A DNA stretch of 51,913 bases from JBBDST01 sp040904765 (GCA_040904765.1 JBBDST010000009.1:1-51913); one strand, 5' to 3'. Shown: positions 26,933 through 35,969, numbered from the stretch's first letter. Made by a program: numbers and translations. The notes: generated from the sequence alone by a model not told the origin.

Positions 26933-27724
26933 ATGACCGACGCCCTCAACGCAAGTTTCACGTACCGGATTGTTGCCGCCGGCGTGTTTGGGGCGATGCG
27001 TCTTAGCCGCTGGCGAATCAACCGCACCGGCACCGAACATTTGCCTCCAACCGGTGGGTTTGTGATCGCGGCTAATCATCAGTCAGCCATCGACGCGTTC
27101 ATCCTTGGTCATGCCGCCTACCGAAAACGCCGCCAACCCGTCTACATTCTCGTCAAACATTCGCTGTTTAACCTGCCGCTCATCGGCCAAGTGATGCGTG
27201 CCAGCGGCAATATTGCGGTTGATCGCAGCGCCGGCGCTAACGCCTACACCAAAGCGCGCAACGTCCTGCAAGCCGGCGGCATCATTTTGGTGTTTCCTGA
27301 ACAGACCATCTCACCGTCGTTGGAACTACTCGACTTTAAAGCCGGCGCGATCCGGCTTGCCCGTGACGCCAATGTGCCGATTGTCCCGGCCGCATCGTTT
27401 GGTTCCCACCGTTTTCAAACGCTTGGCCGTCGCCCGCGCCTGCTGTTTCGCCTGCCAGTCGAAGTGGTGTATGGCAAAGCGTTCACACCTGAGGGCCATC
27501 TGCCCCTTGAAATCGCTGTCAGCCGCTTGAAAGTTGCCGTGGCTGACCTGTATGAAACGGCGATGCGCAGTTACCCGGGCGGTTTACCTGCTGGCGTCTG
27601 GTGGGTGCCGGCACGGCTTGGTGGTTCTGCATTAACCCATGCAGAAGCCCTAAAATGGCGTGAAGCCGTGTTACGTCACGTGGGTACCGGTGTGCGCCGT
27701 TCACTGAAATATCGGCGGCGCTAA
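26933..27724 (+). CDS. Second tandem PlsC-family acyltransferase
   Basis: 263 residues from the ATG at 26933 (AGG upstream, 7 bp after the previous stop); in-frame GTG 26903 and ATG 26915 are alternatives inside the previous gene. It has NHQSAIDAFILG (HX4D), FPEQTISPSLELLDFKAG (again PEQTI) and VPIVPAASFGSH. It shares the unusual motif and the WWVPARLGG/WLPARFGG C-terminal block with its neighbour, so the two arose by duplication. Last gene of the ilvB operon; converges on the CitE-like gene. Confidence 0.85.
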   Translation: MTDALNASFTYRIVAAGVFGAMRLSRWRINRTGTEHLPPTGGFVIAANHQSAIDAFILGHAAYRKRRQPVYILVKHSLFNLPLIGQVMRASGNIAVDRSAGANAYTKARNVLQAGGIILVFPEQTISPSLELLDFKAGAIRLARDANVPIVPAASFGSHRFQTLGRRPRLLFRLPVEVVYGKAFTPEGHLPLEIAVSRLKVAVADLYETAMRSYPGGLPAGVWWVPARLGGSALTHAEALKWREAVLRHVGTGVRRSLKYRRR

Positions 27725-27728
27725 CTCA

Positions 27729-28601
27729 TCACGCCAGCTGTTGGGCAATCGCAAGGATGCGCTTGGCTTCGTCCACATGCAGATTTTCGACCAGCCGACC
27801 GTTTACCGTTACAACTCCTTGGCCACGTGCCATGGCCGCGTCAAACGCGGCAATGATTGCTTTCGCTTCGGCGATCTCGTCTGCTTGAGGCGAAAATGCC
27901 GTGTTGCACGGGTCAATCTGACTGGGGTGGATCAGGGTCTTGCCGTCAAAACCCATCTGGCGGGCTTCACGCGTTTCGACGGTAAACCCATCGACATTTG
28001 ACACGTCGTTGTACACCCCATCAAGGATGCGTTTGTTCGCAGCCCGGGCGGCCAATACACACCATGACAGGGCAGCAAACACCGGCGCGCGGCCAGGCGT
28101 GTGGGTCGCATGTAGCTCTTTGACAAGATCGTTTGTGCCCATCACGACGGTTGTGAGCCGTGCAGAGGCGCCGACGAGCTCACGTGCATTCAACACTGCT
28201 TCTGGGGTTTCAAGCATCCCCCACAGATCGATTGCGTCTGGCGCCTGCGCGTGATCTAACGCCGTTTCGAGCGCGTGAAGTTGTGTGAGTGACGCCAGTT
28301 TTGGCACCAAGATCGCATCCGGATTGGCACGCACGGCAGCCGTAATGTCATCAGCAAACCAGGGCGTGTCGGTCCCATTCACCCGAATTACGACCGGCCT
28401 CGACCCGTAACGCCCGTCACCAACCGCCGTATGCACAATGTGCCGAGCTGCTTCTTTTTGATCGGGCGCGACCGCATCTTCCAAGTCGAGAATGTAGGCA
28501 TCAGCTGGCAAGTTTGCCGCTTTGGCTAACACTTTCTCGTTCGCCCCGGGCATGTAAAGCACGCTGCGGTACGGCGTAAAATCTTCGGTCGTCACCTGCA
28601 C
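27729..28601 (-). CDS. CitE-like CoA-ester lyase (HpcH/HpaI aldolase superfamily)
   Basis: 290 residues. RSVLYMPGANEKVLAKA, the Mg-binding LDLEDAVAPDQKEAAR, VIRVNGTDTPW, VPKL, LWGMLETPEAVLNA and KTLIHPSQI are the stand-alone CitE blocks. Relatives cleave malyl-, methylmalyl-, citramalyl- or 3-hydroxy-3-methylglutaryl-CoA. The GTG at 28601 follows AAGGAG. Divergent from a MaoC-like gene; citE-like and MaoC-like genes also pair in mycobacteria near branched-chain keto acid genes. The exact substrate is open. Confidence 0.88.
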   Translation of the reverse strand: MQVTTEDFTPYRSVLYMPGANEKVLAKAANLPADAYILDLEDAVAPDQKEAARHIVHTAVGDGRYGSRPVVIRVNGTDTPWFADDITAAVRANPDAILVPKLASLTQLHALETALDHAQAPDAIDLWGMLETPEAVLNARELVGASARLTTVVMGTNDLVKELHATHTPGRAPVFAALSWCVLAARAANKRILDGVYNDVSNVDGFTVETREARQMGFDGKTLIHPSQIDPCNTAFSPQADEIAEAKAIIAAFDAAMARGQGVVTVNGRLVENLHVDEAKRILAIAQQLA

Positions 28602-28743
28602 ACTCCTTCACCTCGTCAACCCCAACGCTACGCAACCACACCCGGCGACGCCAATACGCGCAGGCAGTACAGACATGCAACAGGCAAGCTAGGCGCAGTA
28701 ACGTGCCAGCAAACTGGTGTCCAGCTCAAGGGAGAAGTTAGCG

Positions 28744-29247
28744 ATGACTACACGCGCATTTGGCCGTTTTTTGGAGGACTTCACTGTCGGTGACGTGTAC
28801 AAACACTGGCCCGGAAAAACCGTCACGCAAGCCGAAGACATCCTGTTTTGTTCCATCACCATGAACCAACATCCGCTTCATGCCGATGACAACTACGCTG
28901 CTCACGCCTCAGCTAGTGGCAAAGCGATGGTGGTAGGCAACTACGTCTATTCGGTCGTGCTTGGCCAATCCGTCGCTGACGTATCAGGCCGTGCGATCGC
29001 AAACCTTGAGATCACCAGCCTCAAACATGCAAACCCAGTGTTTCACGGTGATTCAATCTATTCAGAAAGTGAAGTGCTGACCGTACGTCCCTCTCAAAGC
29101 AAACCTGACCGTGGTGTCGTAAGCGTCCGTACTATTGGTTACAACCAAGACGGCGTCATCGTGTGCGAATTTGAACGCAGCGTGCTTGTGCCACGCCGCG
29201 GGCACGGTTTTGACGGCGAAGTTGGCCGCCCAACGCCGATCACCTAA
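28744..29247 (+). CDS. MaoC-like dehydratase (hotdog fold)
   Basis: 167 residues from the ATG at 28744; the upstream in-frame start at 28717 gives an unlikely extension. FLEDFTVGDVYKHWPGKTVTQAED and NQHPLHADDNYAAHASASGK (hydratase motif with the catalytic His) followed by ANLEITSLKHANPVFHGDSIYSE in two parts mark a MaoC-type hydratase of acyl-CoA or mesaconyl-CoA. It is divergent from the CitE-like gene, with 142 bp between, suggesting one catabolic step pair. It has a GGGAG ribosome site. Confidence 0.86.
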   Translation: MTTRAFGRFLEDFTVGDVYKHWPGKTVTQAEDILFCSITMNQHPLHADDNYAAHASASGKAMVVGNYVYSVVLGQSVADVSGRAIANLEITSLKHANPVFHGDSIYSESEVLTVRPSQSKPDRGVVSVRTIGYNQDGVIVCEFERSVLVPRRGHGFDGEVGRPTPIT

Positions 29248-29262
29248 GGAAAAGAGTGCTGT

Positions 29263-30267
29263 GTGACTGACACGTTTTTTCACCGCACCCGCCAGCAGCG
29301 CGAAGCGGAGGAAGACCAGCGCTTAGCGCCAGCCGCGAGCCGTGCGGCCAACACCCGTGGGCGCGAGGTTGACGAACCGTCCCACCCGTATCGCACTGTG
29401 TTCGAACGTGACCGTGACCGCATCATCCACAGCAAGGCCTTTCGGCGTCTGAAACACAAAACTCAAGTGTTTTTAAACCCGGACGGCGACCATTACGTCA
29501 CCCGCCTCACGCATACGTTAAACGTCGCTCAAGTCGGCCGGGCCATCGCTGAAACGTTAGGTCTCAATACGGACCTCACGGAAGCGATCTGTCTTGGGCA
29601 CGACATTGGCCACGCCCCGTTTGGTCATACCGGCGAAGACGCGTTAACCCCGTATGTTGCCGGCGGCTGGCAGCATGCCATTCACGGCGTGCGGGTCGTA
29701 AGCGTGCTTGAACCGTTGAACTTGACGGTTGAAGTGCGTGACGGGATCCGCCAATCCAGCTGGAAAAACGACCCGCCACCATTTACGCAAGAAGGCTGGG
29801 TGTGCCGTTACGCCGACCGGATTGCGTATCTGGCGCATGACATTATGGATGCGTTGCGTGCCGGCGTACTCACCGAAACGGCCATTCCTGCGTCCTATCG
29901 CAAGCAGTTTGGCCCGCCCGGTCCTGCCTGGATTGACACGATGGTGCGTGGGGTTGTCACCGGAACGTGCGATAAGGGTGAAGTCACGATGGACCCGGCC
30001 ATGCTTGAGGCAATGCATGGGCTCCGCGACTGGATGTTTGCACACGTGTATCTGCGTGAAGAAGCCCAAATCCAGTCGATGCGTGCTATCCGGCTCATCC
30101 GCGACCTGGTCGAATGGTTCGCTGAACATCCCGATGATGTGCCGATGCATTACCAGATGGCAGACACGGATGCGCTTGGCCGAGCCGTCGATTATGTGGC
30201 GGGCATGACCGATCAATTTGCGCTCGCCACCCACGATCAACGCTTTCGCCCGTCTGGCCTGTACTAA
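29263..30267 (+). CDS. Deoxyguanosine triphosphate triphosphohydrolase-like protein
   Basis: 334 residues. HD-domain features: FRRLKHKTQVFLNPDGDHYVTRLTHTLNVAQ (metal His), CLGHDIGHAPFGHTGED with the His-Asp pair, and DRIAYLAHDIMDALRAG with another Asp. Such enzymes remove triphosphate from dGTP or other dNTPs. The GTG at 29263 follows AAGGAAAAGAG, 15 bp after the MaoC gene. In actinomycetes the gene often lies near dnaG; here it does not. Confidence 0.92.
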   Translation: MTDTFFHRTRQQREAEEDQRLAPAASRAANTRGREVDEPSHPYRTVFERDRDRIIHSKAFRRLKHKTQVFLNPDGDHYVTRLTHTLNVAQVGRAIAETLGLNTDLTEAICLGHDIGHAPFGHTGEDALTPYVAGGWQHAIHGVRVVSVLEPLNLTVEVRDGIRQSSWKNDPPPFTQEGWVCRYADRIAYLAHDIMDALRAGVLTETAIPASYRKQFGPPGPAWIDTMVRGVVTGTCDKGEVTMDPAMLEAMHGLRDWMFAHVYLREEAQIQSMRAIRLIRDLVEWFAEHPDDVPMHYQMADTDALGRAVDYVAGMTDQFALATHDQRFRPSGLY

Positions 30268-30300
30268 TAGCTGGTTGGCTCGCCGCTAGGGTTAGTGTTT

Positions 30301-30804
30301 GTGAACCCAACTTCGATCCGTGACGCAACCGCGGCAGATTTGCCTGCGGTGGCTGCGATCTACACGCATTACGTGTTGCGCACCACTACCACGTTCAACA
30401 CCGAAGTGCGCACACCGGCCGAATGGATTAGCCGTTTTGTTGAAGGTCAGGATCAGCCGGGCCACCACTTTCTGGTTGCCGTAGACAACAGCAACGTGGT
30501 CGGATTCATCGAAACGCGCCAGTTTCGTGCCAAACAGGCGTACGCCCGTTCGGTTGAACTCTCCGTCTACGTCGCGCCAGACACGCACGGTCACGGTTAC
30601 GGCCAAGCACTTATGGACGCACTGATTCACCGTCTCACAGACGACCCCGACATTCACCGGCTGTATGCGGTGATTGCCCTGCCAAACGATCTGTCAGTGG
30701 CGTTACATGAACGTGCAGGTTTCGTGCATCGTGGCACACTCACAGAAGCCGGTTTCAAGTTTGGACGCTACCTCGACGTCGCGTACTACGAACGGGCCGT
30801 TTAG
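30301..30804 (+). CDS. GNAT-family N-acetyltransferase (phosphinothricin acetyltransferase-like)
   Basis: 167 residues from the GTG at 30301 (AGGG nine bases upstream); a GTG six bases earlier is too close to that site. SIRDATAADLPAVAAIYTHY, TTFNTE and the acetyl-CoA loop HGHGYGQALMDALIH with NDLSVALHERAGF match the Pat/Bar-like group of GNAT enzymes, which acetylate small amino compounds. Acceptor unknown. Confidence 0.88.
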   Translation: MNPTSIRDATAADLPAVAAIYTHYVLRTTTTFNTEVRTPAEWISRFVEGQDQPGHHFLVAVDNSNVVGFIETRQFRAKQAYARSVELSVYVAPDTHGHGYGQALMDALIHRLTDDPDIHRLYAVIALPNDLSVALHERAGFVHRGTLTEAGFKFGRYLDVAYYERAV

Positions 30805-30823
30805 CGACCAAGGTGTGCAGGTA

Positions 30824-31198
30824 ATGGACGAACAAGACGTGTATGGCGCGGTTGGCGGCACCGACGCATTTGTCGCACTTGTTGACGCGTTCTACGAGAC
30901 GGTTGCTGCTGATCCGGTGCTGCGTCCCATGTATCCCGACGACCTCGAACCGGGTAAACATCACCTCGCACTGTTTTTTGCCCAATACTTTGGCGGACCA
31001 GCAGCCCCTTACTCGAGTCAACGTGGCCACCCGCGCTTGCGCCGACGACACGCCCCCTACCCAATCGATCTTGATGCGGCACTTCGTTGGGCAACCGCAA
31101 TGCATCGTGCGATCGATCAGCAACCGTGGGATGAGACAGCCGCCGATGTAGTGCACGCCTACGTCGATCGGGCAACGCCGATGATGATCAACACGTAA
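30824..31198 (+). CDS. Truncated haemoglobin, group II (GlbO-like)
   Basis: 124 residues. It has the start GVYGAVGG-like segment (YGAVGGTDAFVALVDAFY), the Tyr and Pro-rich MYPDDLEPGKHHL, FFAQYFGGP, RGHPRLRRRHAPYPI containing the proximal His region, and a Trp in LRWATAMHRAI typical of group II. These small haem proteins bind oxygen or NO, but the physiological role is unclear. The ATG at 30824 lies 19 bp after the acetyltransferase stop. Confidence 0.9.
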   Translation: MDEQDVYGAVGGTDAFVALVDAFYETVAADPVLRPMYPDDLEPGKHHLALFFAQYFGGPAAPYSSQRGHPRLRRRHAPYPIDLDAALRWATAMHRAIDQQPWDETAADVVHAYVDRATPMMINT

Positions 31199-31303
31199 CA
31201 GGTTTCAAACGCCGGTTATGTACCGGTGTGGTCGGCACTGTGGCGTTCGTCAGCCTACGCTGCCAAACATTACGAAGAACCGTTTCTTTTTGAGGAGTGC
31301 ACT

Positions 31304-32887
31304 GTGAGGATCCTTGTAGCCGATCCACTTGCCCAATCGGGGGTTAACGCCCTGTCTGATGGCCATGACGTCGACGTGCTGACCGGGCTTAGCAAAGAAG
31401 CCCTGCTTGACATCGTCAAAGATTACGACGCGATTGTTGTGCGTTCTCAAACGACCCTTGACGCCGACATCATCAAAGCCGCCACCAGCTTAAAAGTGAT
31501 CGCACGTGCTGGCGTGGGGCTCGACAATGTCGATGTGACTGCCGCTACCGCACAAGGCGTCATCGTCTGTAACGCCCCACAGTCAAACATTTTGTCGGCC
31601 GCCGAACACACCATGGCACTGCTTTTGGCGCTCGCCCGTCACGTCCCGCAAGCCCACAACGCGCTGGTCGATGGACGTTGGGAACGGTCCAATTACACCG
31701 GCGTTGAACTCTACGACAAGGTCCTTGGGGTGCTGGGTCTTGGCCGCATCGGCAGCCTTGTCGCCCAACGGGCCCACGCCTTTGGTATGCGCATCGTCGC
31801 CTATGACCCTTTCGTCGCTCCCGATCGGGCGGCACGCCTTGGCGTCACCTTGTATGAAACGGTCGACGAAGTACTCAAAGCCAGCGACTTTGTCACCATC
31901 CACCTGCCCAAAACGATTGAAACAACCGGCATGCTCAACACCGAGCGGTTGAAGTTGATGAAACCAACCGCACGGCTGTTAAACGTCGCCCGTGGCGGCA
32001 TCGTCGTTGAAGCAGACCTCGCCGAATGCTTGCGTGATGGCGTTATTGCTGGCGCAGCCCTCGACGTGTTCGCTACCGAGCCGACCACCGAATCACCCCT
32101 GTTTAGCCTGCCCAATGTTGTTGTCACCCCCCACCTTGGTGCCTCCACCGACGAAGCCCAAGACAAAGCTGGCACCCAAGTCGCTGAATATGTCAAACTT
32201 GCACTCGCCGGCGAATTCGTCCCGTCAGCCGTCAACGTGTCCGGCGGCCCAGTCGTTGACGAACTCAAACCGTATCTGGGACTCGGTGAAGAACTCGGCC
32301 GGCTCTTTACCGCCCTAGCAGCAGGCAGCCTGCCGGCAGAAGTTACGGTCGAATACGTCGGACAGATCGCCAATGAAGACTGCCGGGTTGTTGGCCTATC
32401 GGTGATGAAAGGCCTGCTGGCCCCAACCGCATCCGAACCGGTCACGTTCGTCAATGCTCCGCTCTTGGCAGCCAATCGGGGACTGAACCTGCGGGAACTT
32501 TCCGATGCTCACAGTGACGATTACGTCTCATTGATGCGAGTATCTGGGGTGACTCGTGAGGGCGAACAGATTCGGGTGGCTGCAACCGTCTTGCAGCCAG
32601 GCAACCGCGAACGGCTGATTGAAATCTGGAACACGGCAGTAGACGTTGAACCGACCCCACATATGGCGTTTTTCCGTTACATCGACCGGCCAGGCGTCAT
32701 CGGCGAAATCGGCCAAGCCCTTGGCACCGCGGCAGTGAACATTGCCGCGGCCCAGGTGTCACGCAACGGCGACACTAACGAAGCGATCATGGCGTTAAGC
32801 CTTGACGATCGCATCCCAGCCGACGTAATGGACACAATCGTCACCACCATCGGTGCAACCGAAGGACGGACCGTCACACTGCTATAA
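31304..32887 (+). CDS. serA: D-3-phosphoglycerate dehydrogenase
   Basis: 527 residues from the GTG at 31304 with GAGGAG upstream; the earlier in-frame start at 31226 gives a Trp-rich extension without family likeness. The NAD fold carries VLGLGRIGSLVAQRA, the catalytic Arg in NVARGGIVVEAD, Glu in FATEP and His in TPHLGAST; an intervening domain and a C-terminal ACT domain (YIDRPGVIGEIGQALGTAAV) follow, as in mycobacterial SerA. It starts serine synthesis. TACGCT (31256-31261) is a possible -10. Confidence 0.96.
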   Translation: MRILVADPLAQSGVNALSDGHDVDVLTGLSKEALLDIVKDYDAIVVRSQTTLDADIIKAATSLKVIARAGVGLDNVDVTAATAQGVIVCNAPQSNILSAAEHTMALLLALARHVPQAHNALVDGRWERSNYTGVELYDKVLGVLGLGRIGSLVAQRAHAFGMRIVAYDPFVAPDRAARLGVTLYETVDEVLKASDFVTIHLPKTIETTGMLNTERLKLMKPTARLLNVARGGIVVEADLAECLRDGVIAGAALDVFATEPTTESPLFSLPNVVVTPHLGASTDEAQDKAGTQVAEYVKLALAGEFVPSAVNVSGGPVVDELKPYLGLGEELGRLFTALAAGSLPAEVTVEYVGQIANEDCRVVGLSVMKGLLAPTASEPVTFVNAPLLAANRGLNLRELSDAHSDDYVSLMRVSGVTREGEQIRVAATVLQPGNRERLIEIWNTAVDVEPTPHMAFFRYIDRPGVIGEIGQALGTAAVNIAAAQVSRNGDTNEAIMALSLDDRIPADVMDTIVTTIGATEGRTVTLL

Positions 32888-32946
32888 CTGTCCCGTTAAC
32901 GCTGAACCGTACGGGTGGCGTTGCGGATGTGTCAAAGGAGTGGGCA

Positions 32947-33861
32947 GTGCCGACCGCATTTTTGTTTCCCGGCCAAGGATCGTATAAAGCCGGCGCATTA
33001 CAGCCATGGGATGCACATCCTGCCCGCAACGTCTTAAACGCCATCAACGACGGTGTCGGCCGCGACATCGCCGCAGTGTGCGACGATGAACACGCCGGTA
33101 CCCGCACCAAAGACGCCCAGCCGGCCATCATGGCGGCATCCTTAGTCGCCCACCAAGCCCTCTGTGACGTTGGCGTGGCGGCCGATTATGTCGCCGGCCA
33201 TTCGCTTGGCGAATACACCGCCGCAATCGCCAGTGGCGTATTTAGCGTCACCGACGGCGCCCGCATCGTGCAAACCCGCGCAGATGCGATGGCCGTGGCT
33301 TGCGCCACCAACCCGGGCACCATGGCAGCAATCGTGAAACTCGACGCAGCCACGGTGCATCAACTCGTTGACAGCATCGATGGGGTAGTGGTCGCCAACG
33401 ACAACGCTGACGGTCAGATTGTGATCGCAGGCGACATTAATGCAGTGCAGCAGGCCCGTGACGCCGCCCGGGAACGAGGCGGACGTGGCCTGCCACTCAC
33501 CGTCGAAGGCGCGTTTCACTCACCTGCGATGACACCCGCCAAAACGCCGTTACAAACGGCGATTGATGCAACCCAAACCTCACCGATGCAGATTCCGGTC
33601 GTGTCAGGCGCCTACGCGCGGGTATGTACCGACGCATCAGACGTATGCCACTCCCTCATCGACGGCCTGTTGATGCCGGTGCGTTGGCGTGAACTCCAAC
33701 ACTGCCTGAACACCCTTGGGGTGGACACAATCGTTGAAGTCGGCCCAGGCGGGGTGCTCGCCGCAATGGCAAAACGTGCGTTTCCTGACGTCGCCGTGTT
33801 TAGTGTCACCAATCCTCAAGACGTGAATACCCTCGTTACGCACGTAAAGGAACGCCCATGA
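32947..33861 (+). CDS. fabD: Malonyl-CoA:ACP transacylase
   Basis: 304 residues from the GTG at 32947 (AAAGGAG six bases before). TAFLFPGQGSYKAG, the active-site Ser in VAGHSLGEYTAAIASG, catalytic Arg region, NDNADGQIVIAG, VEGAFHSPAM with the catalytic His and VEVGPGGVLAAMAKR match FabD, which loads malonate onto ACP. First of the FAS-II cluster; overlaps fabH by ATGA. Confidence 0.95.
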   Translation: MPTAFLFPGQGSYKAGALQPWDAHPARNVLNAINDGVGRDIAAVCDDEHAGTRTKDAQPAIMAASLVAHQALCDVGVAADYVAGHSLGEYTAAIASGVFSVTDGARIVQTRADAMAVACATNPGTMAAIVKLDAATVHQLVDSIDGVVVANDNADGQIVIAGDINAVQQARDAARERGGRGLPLTVEGAFHSPAMTPAKTPLQTAIDATQTSPMQIPVVSGAYARVCTDASDVCHSLIDGLLMPVRWRELQHCLNTLGVDTIVEVGPGGVLAAMAKRAFPDVAVFSVTNPQDVNTLVTHVKERP

Positions 33862-34874
33862 GTAAGGCCGCCGCTGCAGGCGTGTTACCGGTCAGAATCG
33901 CCGGGCTTGGTGCCTACCTTCCCGAACAAGTCGTCACCAACGCCGATCTTGTCACCTACCTCGACACGTCAGAGGAGTGGATCCAAAGCCGCACCGGCAT
34001 CGAACAGCGCCACCGCAACGCACCCGATCAGGCAACGAGCGATCTGGCTACTGAAGCCGCCAAACGTGCCCTAGCTGATGCCAACATGACCATCGATGAG
34101 ATCACCACCATCATCGTTGCCACCACCACACCAGACTTTTCGGTGCCCGGTACCGCCCCGATTGTCGCAGCAAACTTAGGGAGCAACGCCACCGCATTTG
34201 ATTTAAACGCCGCCTGTAGCGGTTTTCTGTACGGCCTTCAGGTCGGCGGCGCGCTCGTTGCACAACAGGTCGGACCGGTGCTACTGATCGGCGCCGAATC
34301 ACTCTCACGCATTCTTGACTCACACGACCGATCGGTGGCCATCCTGTTTGGTGACGGTGCTGGCGCAGCCGTACTCGTCTACGACGACAGTGCGTCGCTT
34401 GGCCCGTTTGTGCTCGGTGCAGACGGCTCTGATCCCTCCATGCTGTGGACCCCAGCCGGCGGCACACGCACCCCCACAACCGCCACGGAAGTGGATGCCA
34501 ACACCCACCGGCTTACCATGCGCGGCGGTGACGTCTATCGCAACGCCGTCCAACGCATGACCGAAGCATCAACGGCCGTCATGAATAAAGCCGGCATTAC
34601 GGTCGATGACCTTGACCTGTTTGTTGGCCATCAAGCGAACATTCGCATTCTTGACGCTGTCGCACAACGCCTGCACTTGCCACAGTCAGCGATTCATGTC
34701 ACCGTGAACAAGCATGGCAACACGTCGGCTGCATCCATCCCGCTAGCGTTAACCGACGCCCGCGACGCTGGCCGGTTCAACACCGGCGATACCGTGCTCA
34801 TCGCAGCGTTTGGAGCAGGTCTGACCTACGGTGCATGCCTGATGAGTTTTAGTGCCCCGACAAAAGGCCGTTAG
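33858..34874 (+). CDS. fabH: 3-oxoacyl-ACP synthase III
   Basis: 338 residues. GLGAYLPEQVVTNADL, EEWIQSRTGIEQRH, the catalytic Cys in DLNAACSGFLYGLQ, His in VGHQANIRILDAVAQRL and Asn in VNKHGNTSAASIPLAL define the enzyme that starts chains by condensing acyl-CoA with malonyl-ACP. The primer (acetyl-CoA versus branched-chain acyl-CoA) cannot be determined; branched primers would come from the ilv/leu pathways. The fabG start follows its stop directly. Confidence 0.96.
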   Translation: MSKAAAAGVLPVRIAGLGAYLPEQVVTNADLVTYLDTSEEWIQSRTGIEQRHRNAPDQATSDLATEAAKRALADANMTIDEITTIIVATTTPDFSVPGTAPIVAANLGSNATAFDLNAACSGFLYGLQVGGALVAQQVGPVLLIGAESLSRILDSHDRSVAILFGDGAGAAVLVYDDSASLGPFVLGADGSDPSMLWTPAGGTRTPTTATEVDANTHRLTMRGGDVYRNAVQRMTEASTAVMNKAGITVDDLDLFVGHQANIRILDAVAQRLHLPQSAIHVTVNKHGNTSAASIPLALTDARDAGRFNTGDTVLIAAFGAGLTYGACLMSFSAPTKGR

Positions 34875-35600
34875 ATGAGCCGCACCACAGCCATCGTTAC
34901 CGGCGGTAGCGGCGGAATCGGTGCTGCCACCTGCCACAAACTCGCCCAAACGGGCCTGTTTGTGTATGTCGGCTACGCCGGCAACGCCGAACGGGCCACC
35001 GCCGTAGCCGCAGCAATCGGAAACGCGGCAGCTTTGCACGTGGATGTCACCGATGACGCCAGTGTCGAAACGGCCATCGCAACGGCAACCGCCAACGGCG
35101 ACACTTTGAGTGTGCTGGTGAATAACGGCGGTATCGCCGACGATGACCTGCTGTTGCGGTTCACCACCGAACGGTTTCTCCGCACCCTAGATGTCAACCT
35201 CGCCGGCGCGTATCGGATGAGCAAAGCCGCATTACGTCCCATGCTAAAGGCCCGCCACGGACGCATTGTCAACGTGTCGAGCATCGTTGGGATACGTGGC
35301 AACGCCGGACAGACCGCCTACGCCGCATCCAAAGCGGGCCTGATCGGTTTTAGTAAGTCGCTCGCTCGAGAAATCGGCCGCAAAGGCATCACGGTGAACG
35401 TCGTAGCGCCAGGTTATGTGCAAACCCCTATGACTGACGGTCTTGATGATGCCATTACAGCCGCCATGATCGATGCAGCCCCGATCGGTCGGGCCGTCAC
35501 TGCCGATGAGGTTGCTGCAACCATCATGTTTCTTGCCAGCGACGCTGCCGCAGCGATCACCGGAGCAGTCATACCGGTCGATGGTGGCGCCGGCATGTGA
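34875..35600 (+). CDS. fabG: 3-oxoacyl-ACP reductase
   Basis: 241 residues of the short-chain dehydrogenase family. NADPH-binding VTGGSGGIGAATCHKLA, VNNGGIADDDLLLR, the catalytic Ser (VNVSSIVGIRGNAGQ) and YAASKAGLIGFSKSLA (YxxxK), then NVVAPGYVQTPMTDGL. It reduces 3-oxoacyl-ACP in elongation. No gap after fabH, so co-translated. 132 bp separate it from acpP. Confidence 0.95.
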   Translation: MSRTTAIVTGGSGGIGAATCHKLAQTGLFVYVGYAGNAERATAVAAAIGNAAALHVDVTDDASVETAIATATANGDTLSVLVNNGGIADDDLLLRFTTERFLRTLDVNLAGAYRMSKAALRPMLKARHGRIVNVSSIVGIRGNAGQTAYAASKAGLIGFSKSLAREIGRKGITVNVVAPGYVQTPMTDGLDDAITAAMIDAAPIGRAVTADEVAATIMFLASDAAAAITGAVIPVDGGAGM

Positions 35601-35625
35601 TCTACCGTTAGCCGTGGTCACACCG

Positions 35626-35631
35626 TAAAAT
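35626..35631 (+). promoter_or_regulatory. -10-like box upstream of acpP
   Basis: TAAAAT matches the -10 consensus at five of six positions in the 132-bp gap between fabG and acpP. No convincing -35 box is seen 17 bp upstream. Highly expressed acpP often has its own promoter, which makes this plausible. Confidence 0.35.
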
Positions 35632-35732
35632 CTAAGCCGGTTGCGGCAGCACTTAGGACTCGCCGCTAGTTTTACGTACAGTTCGCGCCCATACACGCCC
35701 GTGCATGAGCGTCACCCACCAGGAGGCCCACC

Positions 35733-35969
35733 GTGAGTCAAGATCTGCTCCCACTGTTCGTCGACGTACTAACAGAAGAGTTTGGCATCCCTGCCGAAGA
35801 CGTTTCTGCCGACGCGTCGTTTGAATCACTGGGTCTCGACTCGCTTGACGTCGTCGAACTCACCCTTGTGCTCGAAGAACGCACCGGCGTGAAACTCGAA
35901 GACGAAGAACTCGAGCATGTTCGGACCGTCGGCGACGCGATGGCGAAAATTGCGGAGAAACAGGCGTGA
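35733..35969 (+). CDS. acpP: Acyl carrier protein
   Basis: 78 acidic residues. The 4'-phosphopantetheine attachment Ser is in LGLDSLDVVELTL; flanking helices (VDVLTEEFGI, VLEERTGVKLEDEELEHV) are typical. It carries growing acyl chains. The GTG start has AGGAGG seven or so bases upstream, one of the strongest ribosome sites here. It overlaps fabF by GTGA. The gene for its activating enzyme acpS lies 2 kb downstream. Confidence 0.96.
   Translation: MSQDLLPLFVDVLTEEFGIPAEDVSADASFESLGLDSLDVVELTLVLEERTGVKLEDEELEHVRTVGDAMAKIAEKQA

Noticed and set aside
31212..31226. CCGGT-TATGT-ACCGG hairpin upstream of serA
   Set aside because: Only five pairs; no T tract, no matching leader ORF rich in Ser or Gly, so chance is likely.
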